From: CAVPCZ01 sp963779225
GTDB lineage: Bacteria > Bacteroidota > Ignavibacteria > UBA10030 > UBA6906
Direction of reading: 5' to 3'
NCBI GenBank assembly: GCA_963779225.1
Contig: CAVZWW010000002.1
Coordinates: 62,001 to 126,000 of the forward strand
DNA: 64,000 bases
Below the pieces are notes generated by a model that saw only the letters and a list, made by a program, of their open reading frames with translations, had not been told where the DNA came from and ran no database searches. Position 1 is the stretch's first letter, and every line of letters starts with the position of its first letter. Both the position numbers and the translations under genes were made by a program. Shown one piece after another: positions 14,808 to 23,958 of this stretch.

Positions 14808-16376
14808 TCAGTTCACTCCTTTGCGATTCCGCCGCACGATCACGCGCGCCGTTCCATGCACGAATACCCCGATCAGGGTCAACGCGAGCATGCCCACTCC
14901 GGCGTTTTCAATCCAATCGTTGTAGTCCCGGCCGGGCAGATAGAGTCCGGGAACATGCGCAAGTCGTCCGTTATTCCGGGTGTGGCACTCGGCGCATTGT
15001 ACGGACTGCTTCGCCGGCGATACCATGTGGTTCACCGGCCAGAACATTTCCGTTTCAACAAAACCGTACTTCCCGCTGAAGGGCAATCCGATCCGCTTCA
15101 TTCCCTCCCGGGCGGAACGCTGCCAGCTGAATTCACTCCAGTAACCGCCGTCGCCGGGTGTGGATGAATAGGTTTTCGGCTGAATCAGATAACGATGTTC
15201 GCTATCGTAAATCTGCTTCGAGCGATGGATCTTGACCGGGTAGATCTTCGCTTCGGGATCATCATAGCTTCCGAACAGTTCGTTGATCTTCACGGGCTTC
15301 GCCGGATCGAGCGAATCGCCTATTAAATAGTGCGTTGCGGTGCCGTTGAACCACACGTACTCAGGCTGAAGATTTCGGCCCCATGTAAATGTTCCCTTGA
15401 TGGACATATAGACGTCCGTGCCATTGGAGTCTTTCTCTTCGAACGGCTTTCCATCCCTCAACTTGCCGGCGGTGGACCAGTCCCAATGCAGCTTGGTCGG
15501 GTTCACCTTGGCGTAGACGGGGATGTGACACGTCTGGCAGGCGACTTTGAGCGTATGATTGTTCAGCACATCATCCGCATGGGGCAGTTCGGTATGGCAC
15601 TGTTCGCACTCCACGCGGTTCCGGTTCATCGAAGAGAGCGAGTATGCTTTCCCCAGCATCTGGTGCTGGGTGGCGGTATGGCAATCCACACATTGCAGAT
15701 CAGAGGATTCGGTCGCCATGTGGACATCGACATCGCGGGAGGGATCGAACATTGCCTGTTCGAGGTCTCCGTGCTTCACGTTGTTGCCGCCGCCGCCGAA
15801 GAAATGGCATGTGCCGCAGTTCGTGCGCTGCGGTTTCCCGACGTGCCGCGCGGCGGCACGGAGATCAACGGAGGGATCGGGCAGGCCGGCCCCGCCGATG
15901 GCTTTCATATAGGTGCCGCTGTTGTCGTGGCAAGCCAGACAGTCGACATTCAACGAATCACGGAAATCAAAGGTGTTGTCGGAATACCCGTAGCCGATGT
16001 GACATCGGTTGCAGCTTTCTTCGTTGCCGGAGATCCCGATGCAGAAATTGTTCAGTATGTTTCTTTTCCCGACCGGTCGGATTCCCTTGCCCGCGACATA
16101 CTCTGTGCGTTCCCAATTCCAATGCGTCGATCGCATGACTTCGGTGTGGCGTCCGTTGTGGCAGGAAATGCAGGCGGCCGTCACCTCCTGAGGCTTCTGA
16201 AAATGTTTATCGAGTTGAGGAAACATCGCATGATCAATAGAGGGTCGGACTTTGTGAGCAAAGTGTTCCTTCAGACTCATCAGCGGTGTTTGTTCTGTAC
16301 TGTTCTTATGCAAGGCGATGGTCAGGAGACCCACCATCACGCCGATGGTGATCAACCCCAGAAAAATCCTTTTCAT
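14808..16376 (-). CDS. octaheme c-type cytochrome, tetrathionate reductase (OTR) family
   Basis: 522 residues with an N-terminal membrane anchor or signal (RIFLGLITIGVMVGLLTIAL). Exactly eight CxxCH heme sites occur at about 69, 122, 146, 187, 229, 257, 280 and 461; the long gap before the last is typical of the family. A C-terminal helix (about 491-510) tethers it. Members from Shewanella reduce tetrathionate, and also nitrite and hydroxylamine in vitro; the in vivo reaction here is open. Neighbouring YeeE and rhodanese-like genes favour a sulfur compound. The gene overlaps the regulator's stop by four bases (ATGA) and precedes the cytochrome b partner. Confidence 0.92.
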   Translation of the reverse strand: MKRIFLGLITIGVMVGLLTIALHKNSTEQTPLMSLKEHFAHKVRPSIDHAMFPQLDKHFQKPQEVTAACISCHNGRHTEVMRSTHWNWERTEYVAGKGIRPVGKRNILNNFCIGISGNEESCNRCHIGYGYSDNTFDFRDSLNVDCLACHDNSGTYMKAIGGAGLPDPSVDLRAAARHVGKPQRTNCGTCHFFGGGGNNVKHGDLEQAMFDPSRDVDVHMATESSDLQCVDCHTATQHQMLGKAYSLSSMNRNRVECEQCHTELPHADDVLNNHTLKVACQTCHIPVYAKVNPTKLHWDWSTAGKLRDGKPFEEKDSNGTDVYMSIKGTFTWGRNLQPEYVWFNGTATHYLIGDSLDPAKPVKINELFGSYDDPEAKIYPVKIHRSKQIYDSEHRYLIQPKTYSSTPGDGGYWSEFSWQRSAREGMKRIGLPFSGKYGFVETEMFWPVNHMVSPAKQSVQCAECHTRNNGRLAHVPGLYLPGRDYNDWIENAGVGMLALTLIGVFVHGTARVIVRRNRKGVN

Positions 16377-16849
16377 TCTTGGTGGTCCTTCGCACGATGT
16401 GTTGTCATGTCAATCATGTGATCCGGATGATGATGCAACAGGGATTTGATCCCGGTACAGTCGCCCGCAGCAAGATACACCCGGCAATGGAGACAGTCCC
16501 GTTCAACGCAGACATTGGCCGTGTGCCTGTACGTCCAGCAGCCGGCATTCGAGTCGGTGAATGCAGGACATGCCTTTCGCTGCTCCACCGGACATTGAAC
16601 AGTGGCCCAGCACGGCACCATTGACTGTATGCGGCGGATCCCTTCGATCGAGATTTTGTGATCGTTTATCGCAGAACGGATGCATTGTATCCGTTCAATG
16701 TCCGATGGCGAGTAGAGACGTTGATTCCCCGCGCTTTTCCGCGCGAGAATCAGACCGCGTCTCTCGTACAGGCGGAGGGTTGCCACGGATACACCAAGCA
16801 TCCGTGCGGCGGCGCCTATCGCATAGAGAGGTTCAGACTGGTCGTTCAT
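16373..16849 (-). CDS. MerR-family regulator with C-terminal cysteine-rich two-CW domain
   Basis: 158 residues. The N-terminal MerR helix-turn-helix (about 8-76) includes IGAAARMLGVSVATLRLYERRGLI. From 80 on lies a compact Cys-rich domain with spacing C80-W81, C86, C94-P, C104-W105, C114, C119, C122, followed by VY. That pattern matches the two-CW domains found alone or fused to signalling proteins in anaerobes. It is the first gene of the operon and overlaps the octaheme gene by four bases, so it probably controls it. The cysteines suggest sensing of thiols, persulfide, redox state or a metal. A 14-base palindrome lies 12 bases upstream. Confidence 0.87.
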   Translation of the reverse strand: MNDQSEPLYAIGAAARMLGVSVATLRLYERRGLILARKSAGNQRLYSPSDIERIQCIRSAINDHKISIEGIRRIQSMVPCWATVQCPVEQRKACPAFTDSNAGCWTYRHTANVCVERDCLHCRVYLAAGDCTGIKSLLHHHPDHMIDMTTHRAKDHQE

Positions 16850-16860
16850 TTTTCAAACCG

Positions 16861-16874
16861 GTATTTATAAATAC
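16861..16874. promoter_or_regulatory. palindrome GTATTTATAAATAC before the MerR operon
   Basis: A perfect 14-base AT-rich palindrome, 12-25 bases upstream of the MerR ATG. It overlaps the probable leader or promoter of the sulfur operon and could be a regulator site. No good ribosome-binding site is seen for the MerR gene. Confidence 0.35.
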
Positions 16875-17603
16875 AAGTATTATGCCAGGCATTTGGCCTC
16901 TTTTTGGGCAGATGAAGGGCTTCTTTCGGGGAAATTCCCAGAAATGGGAAAATGGAGTGTGGCTCGGCTATCGGGGAAGGTTACTGCTTCGTATCGCGGT
17001 CAGGTGCCAACTCGGGGAATTCACAGGACAAAGTCATCAAGACCGTTACTTTCATACTCCCCCGGCATGTCTGAATGCGGTAAGGGCAGTGTCGATTTTT
17101 CGGGACGGCACGTGATGGATGAATGACCGGAATGCCCCTGGCAGTTGAAAAGTTGGGACATGGTATTGCAAGGGTGCAACCAGGGACGCCGGCCTGGTGG
17201 CGAGGATACCTATCGGACCTGTCCGCGCCAGGCGGAACGAGAGAGCTCCCACAGCGTATAACGCGATAGCAATGAATCGTCGGGCTCACCACCCCGTACT
17301 GCGTGGTTTTTCCCCACAGCTTGAGTCTTCCCTTCCGGAACACCGGGAGTAGTCATCCGACAATCATATTGCTAAAGAACAATCAAGACCCGCTGGGGCA
17401 AGATCCCCTTATCGCCACCTTTGGTCAAACTGCCCCCCCCCGAAATAACCTTCCGTTCCGCCAAGAGAATCCAATGCCGCAAAATTGCCACTTGCATAAG
17501 TAAGTACTATGTTCTAAATATCTATTTATTCAACGATCTGTATTCCCCACGTTGCCTTCTGGTGAAGTCAAGGTGGTGTCGCTTGAAACACAAACGATGA
17601 AGT
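16875..17603. other. 729-base divergent intergenic region
   Basis: Lies between the sulfur operon and the plus-strand nucleotidyltransferase gene. Open frames on both strands are short and show no motif or believable start. A C-run (CCCCCCCCC near 17430-17440) and AT-rich tracts near 17500-17535 are present; the latter may include the promoter of the gene at 17604. Confidence 0.45.
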
Positions 17604-18749
17604 ATGGAGACCGGAAAGAAAAGAGTTCTCGTTACCGGATGCTTCGATCTGCTCCACAGCGGCCATATTGCATTCCTTGAGGAAGCCTCGAATCACGGGG
17701 AATTGATTGTCGGGATCGGGTCAGATGAAACGGTCAGGAACCTGAAAGGAAAATACCCTGTCTATACGGAGCAGGAGCGGAAATACATGCTGGAGGCGCT
17801 CCGCTACGTGAAACGTTGCACGATCAACAGCGGGCGGGGCATCCTCGACTTTGTGGATGATCTGGACAGCATCCATCCGGATATCCTGTTCGTGAATGAA
17901 GATGGCAATTCGCCGGAGAAGGAAAAGCTCTGTCGGCAAAGGGGTATTGAATACATTATCAGCCGGCGAATTCCCCATGCCACGCTGCCCGTGCGATCAA
18001 CGACAGCGTTGCGGACCGAATGCAACATACCATACCGCATTGACCTGGCCGGAGGGTGGCTTGACCAACCGTTCGTTTCGAAGTACTGCCCGGGAGCAGT
18101 ACTCACGATTTCCATCGAGCCAACGATCGGATTCAATGAGCGGAGCGGGATGGCAACGAGCACACGACGGAAAGCTGTTGACTTGTGGAAGACCGAGATC
18201 CCGGGCGGCGATCGGGAGCAGCTCGCCAGAGTTCTTTTTAGCTATGATAACCCTCCCGGCACAGAAGTGGTCTCCGGTTCCCAGGATGCCCTTGGCATTG
18301 TCTTGCCGGGTCTGAACAGATTGAATTATTCCGGCAGGTACTGGCCGGAGGAAATAGAGTCCTGTCGGCAGGAAGACATTCTTGAATGGCTCGAAAACCG
18401 GCTCTCACTGGTAACTCTCGGTCCGCGTGACGACAGGTACTCGGTCCTGTCGGATACGAACATCAACACGGAAACCGCCAGCCGTCTTGCCACTGCCGCC
18501 GACAATTGTTGGAAAGCGATTCTGCAAAAGGATATCGTGGAGTTCGGCAGACGCTTTGCGGAATCGTTCGAAGCACAGGCGGCCATGTTTCCTCATATGG
18601 TGGATGGGTCGCTGCGCAACGTGCTTAACTCATATCATTCCAGAGCGTTAGGCTGGAAACTCTCCGGGGCCGGGGGAGGCGGATATCTCATTCTGGTTTC
18701 CGAAAACCAGATTAGCGGCACAATCCGGATCAAAATTCGAAGGCCCTGA
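17604..18749 (+). CDS. bifunctional cytidylyltransferase-like / GHMP-kinase-like protein
   Basis: 381 residues. Residues 1-130 form a nucleotidyltransferase of the cytidylyltransferase type: VLVTGCFDLLHSGHIAFLEEA with the catalytic H18-x-G-H21. From about 140 a GHMP-kinase-like part begins with IPYRIDLAGGWLDQP and ends with KLSGAGGGGYLILVSE, the usual third kinase motif; VVSGSQDALGIVLPGLN takes the place of the typical GLGSSAA loop. The two activities would phosphorylate and then nucleotide-activate a sugar, as in the heptose and fucose salvage routes, but no substrate is evident. It stands alone between divergent and convergent neighbours. No strong ribosome site is seen. Confidence 0.82.
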   Translation: METGKKRVLVTGCFDLLHSGHIAFLEEASNHGELIVGIGSDETVRNLKGKYPVYTEQERKYMLEALRYVKRCTINSGRGILDFVDDLDSIHPDILFVNEDGNSPEKEKLCRQRGIEYIISRRIPHATLPVRSTTALRTECNIPYRIDLAGGWLDQPFVSKYCPGAVLTISIEPTIGFNERSGMATSTRRKAVDLWKTEIPGGDREQLARVLFSYDNPPGTEVVSGSQDALGIVLPGLNRLNYSGRYWPEEIESCRQEDILEWLENRLSLVTLGPRDDRYSVLSDTNINTETASRLATAADNCWKAILQKDIVEFGRRFAESFEAQAAMFPHMVDGSLRNVLNSYHSRALGWKLSGAGGGGYLILVSENQISGTIRIKIRRP

Positions 18750-18790
18750 GTGTCGTCCGAGCCTTGTCTTCACCTAATCAACGGCAACCG

Positions 18791-20863
18791 TCACCTCACG
18801 AGCAGAAACTTGCGCGTCTGGACGAATTCACCAGTCTGTATTCTGTAGAAGTACACCCCGCTGGAAAGGTTCCTCCCGTCAAACCTGACCTCGTGGAACC
18901 CCGCCTCCTGCTCCCCGTTTTGAAGAACCGCTACCTGCTGGCCGACGGTATTGTAAATGGTCAGCTTGACAGTCGACTTGTAGGGCAGGCCGAAGCGGAT
19001 CGTCGTCGATGGATTAAAAGGGTTGGGGTAGTTTTGATCCAACGAGAACACATCAGGAATACTCGAGGAGGCGGGCGGAATTCCCGTCAGAATCTCCGAG
19101 AGAGGGCGCCGCCAGACCGCACGCCCGATCGTGCCGGCATAGAGATAGGTCTGGTCTGCCGCGAGTGCCGAGACCTGTATGTACCAATTCATGTCGGTGG
19201 CAACCCCGGTCCATGAACCGCCATTGTCCGTTGTTCTGAAGATCGACCTGTAGCCTTCGGTACCGGCAAACACATGCGAGCCCACCACGGCGAAACTGTA
19301 CACATAGTCACCGCCAAGTCCGGTCTTCGCCGCGGTCCAGGTGGTTCCAAGATCTGTGCTCGCGAATGTACCTCCGCCAAATGTCCCGGCCAGGAGTGTT
19401 GATCCACAATATGCGAGGCAACGTGTATTCTTTGTTGTCAGCCCGGCATTCACTTCCATCCACTGCAGACCGGCGTCTGAAGTAACATAGACTCCCTGGT
19501 CGGTTCCCGCGAAGACAAGAGTATCCACAGCCACGAATGATCGAACCGTAGCGGACCACCCTGCACTGCGCCGCGTCCAACTCGACCCGTTGTCCGTGGA
19601 GACATAGACGCCACTCGAAAACGTTCCGGCAAACAATGTTGAACCGTTTTGCAGCAGGGCATAGACCGTCCTGGTCTCCAATCCGGTGTTGCCGGGTATC
19701 CAGGTGTCAGCATTGTCCGCAGACTTGAACACCCCCCCTCCACCTGTTCCGGCGAGGAGTGTCCCGCCGGACGAGAGTAAGCAGTAGACTGCCAGCTTTG
19801 TGAGGCCGGAATTCTTCTCGATCCATGTGTCCCCCCCATCGCTCGTGCAAAATACGCCATTTTCATTCATGCCGGCGAAGAGACTGCCCCCCTGCCGGGC
19901 GAATGACGAAATCGCGGTGTTCACGACCCCGGTATTACGCGGAGTCCAGTGCGCCCCGGCGTCTGATGATACGAAGACACCTCCGCCCTGGGTCCCGGCG
20001 AAGAGTCCAGAACCATACTGTCGCAGACAATTCACGTAAAGATGTGTTAAACCCAGATTTGATGGGACCCAATTTCCCCCGTTGTTTGTGCTCCGGTACA
20101 CGCCGCCATAGGCCGAACCTGCGTAGAGCACTCCCGCGTGGGTTTCAAGAGCACATATGGTAGGGTAGTTTAACCCCGTACTCGCTTCGATCCAGGTCGC
20201 CCCGGCGTCGGTGGAGCGAAACACACCGCCGATTGTCCCCGTGTACAGATCGGACCCGACGGAAAGAAGTGATCGAATGTATTTGTTGGTGAGACCCGCT
20301 GTATCCGTCACCCAGCTTGTCCCTCCACTGGTCGTGTGGCAAACTCCTCCCGAAGTCCCTGCGAAGAGGGTATCACCCCGACTCAGAAAGACCGTGATGT
20401 CTCGACTTGGCAAACCACCATTCGCGGAATCCCACGTGACCCCGTTATCAGTGCTTCGAAACACGCCAATGTTTGTCGCAGCGAAGAGATTTGTCCCCAC
20501 CGATCCAACGTCGTAGATTGCTCTGTTGAGTTGGCTGGTGGGCCAGCTCCAGGTCGATCCGCCGTCGGTGGAGCGGTAGAGAGACATCAGGGTCGCGGCA
20601 AAAAGGTTTGTCTCGTGGACGGTCAGGCTTGTGACGTTCAAATTTCCCAGGCCGGTGTTCACGGGGGTCCAGGTAGCCCCGCTGTCGTTGGAGCGGTAAA
20701 CCCCCTCGCCGTCTGTGGCAACGTAAAGCGATGTACCGAGGACAAGGAGGTCCTTCGCGTGCCCACCATAGGGGCCGGCGGTCTGTTGCCATTGAGCGTC
20801 AAGCGTGCTCGAGCTGATCAAGAGGAGAACGGAGAGCACCGGAAGAAGTCGGAGCTGTTTCAT
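18791..20863 (-). CDS. T9SS-exported protein of BNR/Ycf48-like repeats
   Basis: 690 residues: signal peptide (KQLRLLPVLSVLLLISSSTLDAQ), then about 14 repeats of 40-44 residues with the pattern GVYRSTDNGATWxxxNTGL, as in sialidase/BNR and Ycf48-type beta-propellers. A type A T9SS sorting domain (DQNYPNPFNPSTTIRFGLP to TRKFLLVR) completes it. Proteins of this kind are secreted and fixed to the cell surface; the propeller may bind protein or glycan. A ribosome site, AGGAGTGACCT, precedes the ATG. It converges on the nucleotidyltransferase gene with a 41-base gap. Confidence 0.92.
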   Translation of the reverse strand: MKQLRLLPVLSVLLLISSSTLDAQWQQTAGPYGGHAKDLLVLGTSLYVATDGEGVYRSNDSGATWTPVNTGLGNLNVTSLTVHETNLFAATLMSLYRSTDGGSTWSWPTSQLNRAIYDVGSVGTNLFAATNIGVFRSTDNGVTWDSANGGLPSRDITVFLSRGDTLFAGTSGGVCHTTSGGTSWVTDTAGLTNKYIRSLLSVGSDLYTGTIGGVFRSTDAGATWIEASTGLNYPTICALETHAGVLYAGSAYGGVYRSTNNGGNWVPSNLGLTHLYVNCLRQYGSGLFAGTQGGGVFVSSDAGAHWTPRNTGVVNTAISSFARQGGSLFAGMNENGVFCTSDGGDTWIEKNSGLTKLAVYCLLSSGGTLLAGTGGGGVFKSADNADTWIPGNTGLETRTVYALLQNGSTLFAGTFSSGVYVSTDNGSSWTRRSAGWSATVRSFVAVDTLVFAGTDQGVYVTSDAGLQWMEVNAGLTTKNTRCLAYCGSTLLAGTFGGGTFASTDLGTTWTAAKTGLGGDYVYSFAVVGSHVFAGTEGYRSIFRTTDNGGSWTGVATDMNWYIQVSALAADQTYLYAGTIGRAVWRRPLSEILTGIPPASSSIPDVFSLDQNYPNPFNPSTTIRFGLPYKSTVKLTIYNTVGQQVAVLQNGEQEAGFHEVRFDGRNLSSGVYFYRIQTGEFVQTRKFLLVR

Positions 20864-21205
20864 AGGTCACTCCTTTGGGGTTGTGCCGATAGTGGGGTAC
20901 CTGCAAAGGTGTGTATTGTCACGACAGCACGGGAGGCATCTGATACTGCTGTAAGATAGGGGGGGAGATGACGATAGTCAACTCGCGGGCGGTATCTGCG
21001 ATGCCATATCGGCGATGCCGCATTGCTGCGATGCCGCGCGCCGCACGTTCCCCCGACAGGAAGGGTCCCGCCGATGCTGCGTAACCCTTGTGTCTACACC
21101 GCCCGGGTCTGCTCCCCTGAACGCGGTCCATTTCGGTAGTTCTCTTTGGGAATGGTGAGGCGGAAACGGCCTTATGTGTCGTGGACCCAGTCCGGCCGCT
21201 GAAGC
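20864..21205. other. intergenic stretch with GCGATGCC repeats
   Basis: No gene seen. Near 20996-21036 the octamer GCGATGCC occurs three times at roughly 15-base intervals. The promoter of the BNR-repeat gene should lie here. The stretch adjoins two decayed genes, so it may itself be degenerate coding sequence. Confidence 0.35.
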
Positions 21206-21562
21206 TTAGATTGCCGATCCGCTGGAAACAGCAGGCGTCACATCCTGATATACAGCCGGATGATCTTTCGGCAGCCGGCGCCACATACGATCCGCAACAA
21301 CGATGACCGCCAGAAACGCATGCATCGTTAGAGCCAGGAGGATCGGGTCCAGGTTCCTGAACAGCGCCGTGCCGGTGTTGGCAGCGGCGTGAGCCATGCC
21401 GGCCACCAGGACGCTTCCCCCACTTCGGTTGAAAATCCAACAGATGATCACCCCGGCAGGAGAAGGTCGCGCAGAATATACAGTCCCCCTGATTCAGGCA
21501 TGCCATACGGATTTCCCCTGTAAGGCAGTAGGTGCAGCGCCAGAGCACTTCATCGTCGGCCG
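21206..21562 (-). pseudogene. remnant of a CPBP-family (CAAX-like) intramembrane protease
   Basis: The minus strand encodes IICWIFNRSGGSVLVAGMAHAAANT, the conserved C-terminal helix region of CPBP proteases, followed by another helix (ILLALTMHAFLAVIVVAD) and a normal tail. Upstream the frame closes at a TGA (21494-21496), while a neighbouring frame carries ALHLLPYRGNPYGMPESGG and LYILRDLLLPG, matching the preceding loop and helix. So at least one frameshift separates the parts. The N-terminal helices and the catalytic EExxxR motif are gone. It is a truncated, frameshifted relic. Confidence 0.65.
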
Positions 21563-21748
21563 TCGGGTCCCCACAATTCCATATGAAGGCACGTTACAGC
21601 TTTCCGGGACGCGTTGTCTGGGAGAGAAATCCGGACGCGACGATTGTTCTGGAAGTTACTATGAGCCAGATTCCTGAAGCGGTTCAATTGAAAAGTGTAC
21701 CCGCAATTTGACATCACCGTGAGCGCGATGTTACCCGGCGCGGCCCCA

Positions 21749-21985
21749 TTACTGCCGGGGCCGATTCCCGCTCCAACTGACGGCAACGCAACGCCACCGA
21801 TCGTCAATCCTGCGCCAGATCGTGATGTACTTCCCCTGAGCTTGATTCACCCCGTCCGACGTCCCGAACTCCATATGGCTATTCCCGAGGAGATAGGCCA
21901 GGTCTCCAGCCGAGGAGATATGGACGGTATCAGACTCGGAGACAAACGCACCTGTAACTTCCTTCCGTGCGATGCTATAGCTGGA
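21749..21985 (-). pseudogene. remnant of a DUF4440 / SnoaL-like (NTF2-fold) protein
   Basis: An open stretch of 78 codons between an in-frame TGA (21986-21988) and TAA (21749-21751). It lacks a plausible start. Its sequence (SSAGDLAYLLGNSHMEF, then GKYITIWRRIDDRWRCVAVSWSGN) matches the C-terminal half of DUF4440 proteins, where GDLAYxxGxY and GKYxxxWxxxDGxWK are conserved. The N-terminal half is missing. It lies in a degenerate strip with the CPBP relic. Confidence 0.6.
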
Positions 21986-22022
21986 TCATATCGCGGTTAG
22001 CACCGGATCCCGTCGACAGCGG

Positions 22023-23756
22023 TCAGCGGCCGGGCCGCCATCCTGGACCCCGAACGACCCGGCCGGGCATGGCTCCGGTGTGCCGACCGTCGACGAGCAC
22101 CTGCACGCCGTTGACGAAAACATGGACCATGCCTGTTGCGTATTGATGCGGCCTGTCGAAGGTGGCGTTGTCAGTAATCGTGGCGGGATCAAAGGCCACG
22201 ACGTCGGCATAGTTGCCGGGAGAGAGCTTCCCCCGTCTGGCAATGCGCAGGTTCGTCGCCGGCAGCAGCGTCATGCGGCGGATCGCTTCCTCGAGCGGCA
22301 GCACGTGTTCTTCACGGGAGTATTTGCCAAGTACACGCGCGAATGAGCCGTATGCGCGGGGGTGCGGGTTCGATTTCAAAAACACGCCCTCAGGCGCAAC
22401 AGAGCCCGCGTCGGATCCGATGCTCACCCATTCCTGTGCGAGTTCCTTCCGAATATTCTCCTCGGACATCACAAAATAGATTGCGCCCACGCGGCTCCCG
22501 TCCTGAATCACGAGATCCATCGCGGTCTCTTCGGGCGATGTACCTCTCAGGGCCGCGACTTCGGCAAGCGTTTTTCCGGTGTACCGCTTGAGCGAGTCCG
22601 TTTTGAATTCCACAAGCAGAATACCGTCCGGCGACCCGGGGTTGAGATACGCGTTGTCCCATGCGTCCGTGGGGGTATCCATCTCACGCTTGACCTTCGC
22701 ACGGATGCCCGGATCCTGCAACCGCTTCGCCCATGCAGCGTAGCCGCCTTCCTGCACCCAGGGAGGCATGGCGGCATCGAGACCGGTCGCGGAAGCGATA
22801 TAGGGGTAGATGTCGGCCGTGATCGCGAGTCCCTCTGAACGCGCTGAATTTATCCTCGCGATCAGCGAGTCCAGTTTCGGGAAGTTTTGCTTCCCTGCAG
22901 CCTTCAGATGGTATATCTCTGCTCGTATGGCGGTCGCACGGGCAATCGTCAAAAACTCTTCCGCCGATTCAAGCAGCTGATTGCTTTCACTTCTTATGTG
23001 AGAGATGTACATCCCATCGTACTGTGCCGCCGCTTCGGCCAGGGCCACCAGTTCGTCAGTCCTGGCAAAGAACGCGGGCACATACATCAGCGCGGAGCTC
23101 ACGCCGAGAGCGCCTTCTTCCATCGCTTCCCGGACCAGCGCCTGCATGCGTTGGAGTTCCGCGGCAGACGGCGGGCGATCTTCCCATCCGAGCACATATT
23201 CGCGCACTGTCGTGGCGCCCACGAAGGACGCCACGTTGGGACTGATCCCCTTTGCCACGAGGCTCTCAAGGTATCCGCCGAGCGTGGTCCAGGTGACCGG
23301 ATACTTGATATCACCCTGGAACGATTTCAGTATCGTCTTCATCGTGTCGGTAAGGGGGCCCATCGATTCGCCCTCTCCCATGACCTCGAGAGTCACGCCC
23401 TGCCGGATGTCCCCCTGACTTCTTCCATCCTCGATCAGCGATTCGTTGGCCCAGCTCAGCATGTTGATCAAGCCCGGTGCAACCGCGAGCCCCCGGGCAT
23501 CGATTTCCCGTTGCGCTCGGCCGGGAAGAGAAGGCCCGATTGCGGCAATGGTGTCGCCATTGATTGCCACGTCCCCCACCCATGGCTTGGCACCCGTTCC
23601 ATCGTAGATGACGCCTCCGCGGAGGACAGTGTCATACACAACGGGTGATCGGCAACCAGCCAGGACTAGAGAGAGTACCATGACCAAAGCCGGGAAACGG
23701 AGAATTCTCGCGGGCGTCCTCAAGGTGACGACCGGCAGGGCATTCAGCATTCGCAT
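22023..23756 (-). CDS. D-aminoacylase-like amidohydrolase lipoprotein
   Basis: 577 residues. A lipoprotein signal ends in LSLVLAGC, so the enzyme is membrane-attached outside the cytoplasm. The body is the N-acyl-D-amino-acid deacylase type of the amidohydrolase superfamily, with SHIRSES, IYHLKAAG and SIGSDAGS metal and acid regions and the closing beta domain (GNYADVVAFDPATI, NGVQVLVDG). The first-strand HxH motif reads NMLSWANE and the usual bridging cysteine loop reads GEGESMGP, so metal binding must differ from the classic enzyme. This variant looks conserved rather than broken. Start taken as ATG 23756 behind GCAGGA. Confidence 0.85.
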   Translation of the reverse strand: MRMLNALPVVTLRTPARILRFPALVMVLSLVLAGCRSPVVYDTVLRGGVIYDGTGAKPWVGDVAINGDTIAAIGPSLPGRAQREIDARGLAVAPGLINMLSWANESLIEDGRSQGDIRQGVTLEVMGEGESMGPLTDTMKTILKSFQGDIKYPVTWTTLGGYLESLVAKGISPNVASFVGATTVREYVLGWEDRPPSAAELQRMQALVREAMEEGALGVSSALMYVPAFFARTDELVALAEAAAQYDGMYISHIRSESNQLLESAEEFLTIARATAIRAEIYHLKAAGKQNFPKLDSLIARINSARSEGLAITADIYPYIASATGLDAAMPPWVQEGGYAAWAKRLQDPGIRAKVKREMDTPTDAWDNAYLNPGSPDGILLVEFKTDSLKRYTGKTLAEVAALRGTSPEETAMDLVIQDGSRVGAIYFVMSEENIRKELAQEWVSIGSDAGSVAPEGVFLKSNPHPRAYGSFARVLGKYSREEHVLPLEEAIRRMTLLPATNLRIARRGKLSPGNYADVVAFDPATITDNATFDRPHQYATGMVHVFVNGVQVLVDGRHTGAMPGRVVRGPGWRPGR

Positions 23757-23958
23757 ACGACATCCTGCATTGTATGTGAGATGTGCATCTGGCAACAAAC
23801 CACCGCACTTCTATGCTTCATCGTATTCGCCGCGCGACCGCTCAGCGAAATGTCTCATCCGGTCATTTCACATTCCGGGCTTCGTACGATAAATGCCCCT
23901 TCCCGGACTGTCTCCTTCCTGTGTGGATGTGGCCGTACTCTACGTGTCGTCGTCGCAC

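Noticed and set aside
15330..16421. 363-codon open frame opposite the octaheme cytochrome
   Set aside because: Shadow of the heme gene; no conserved motif and no ribosome site.
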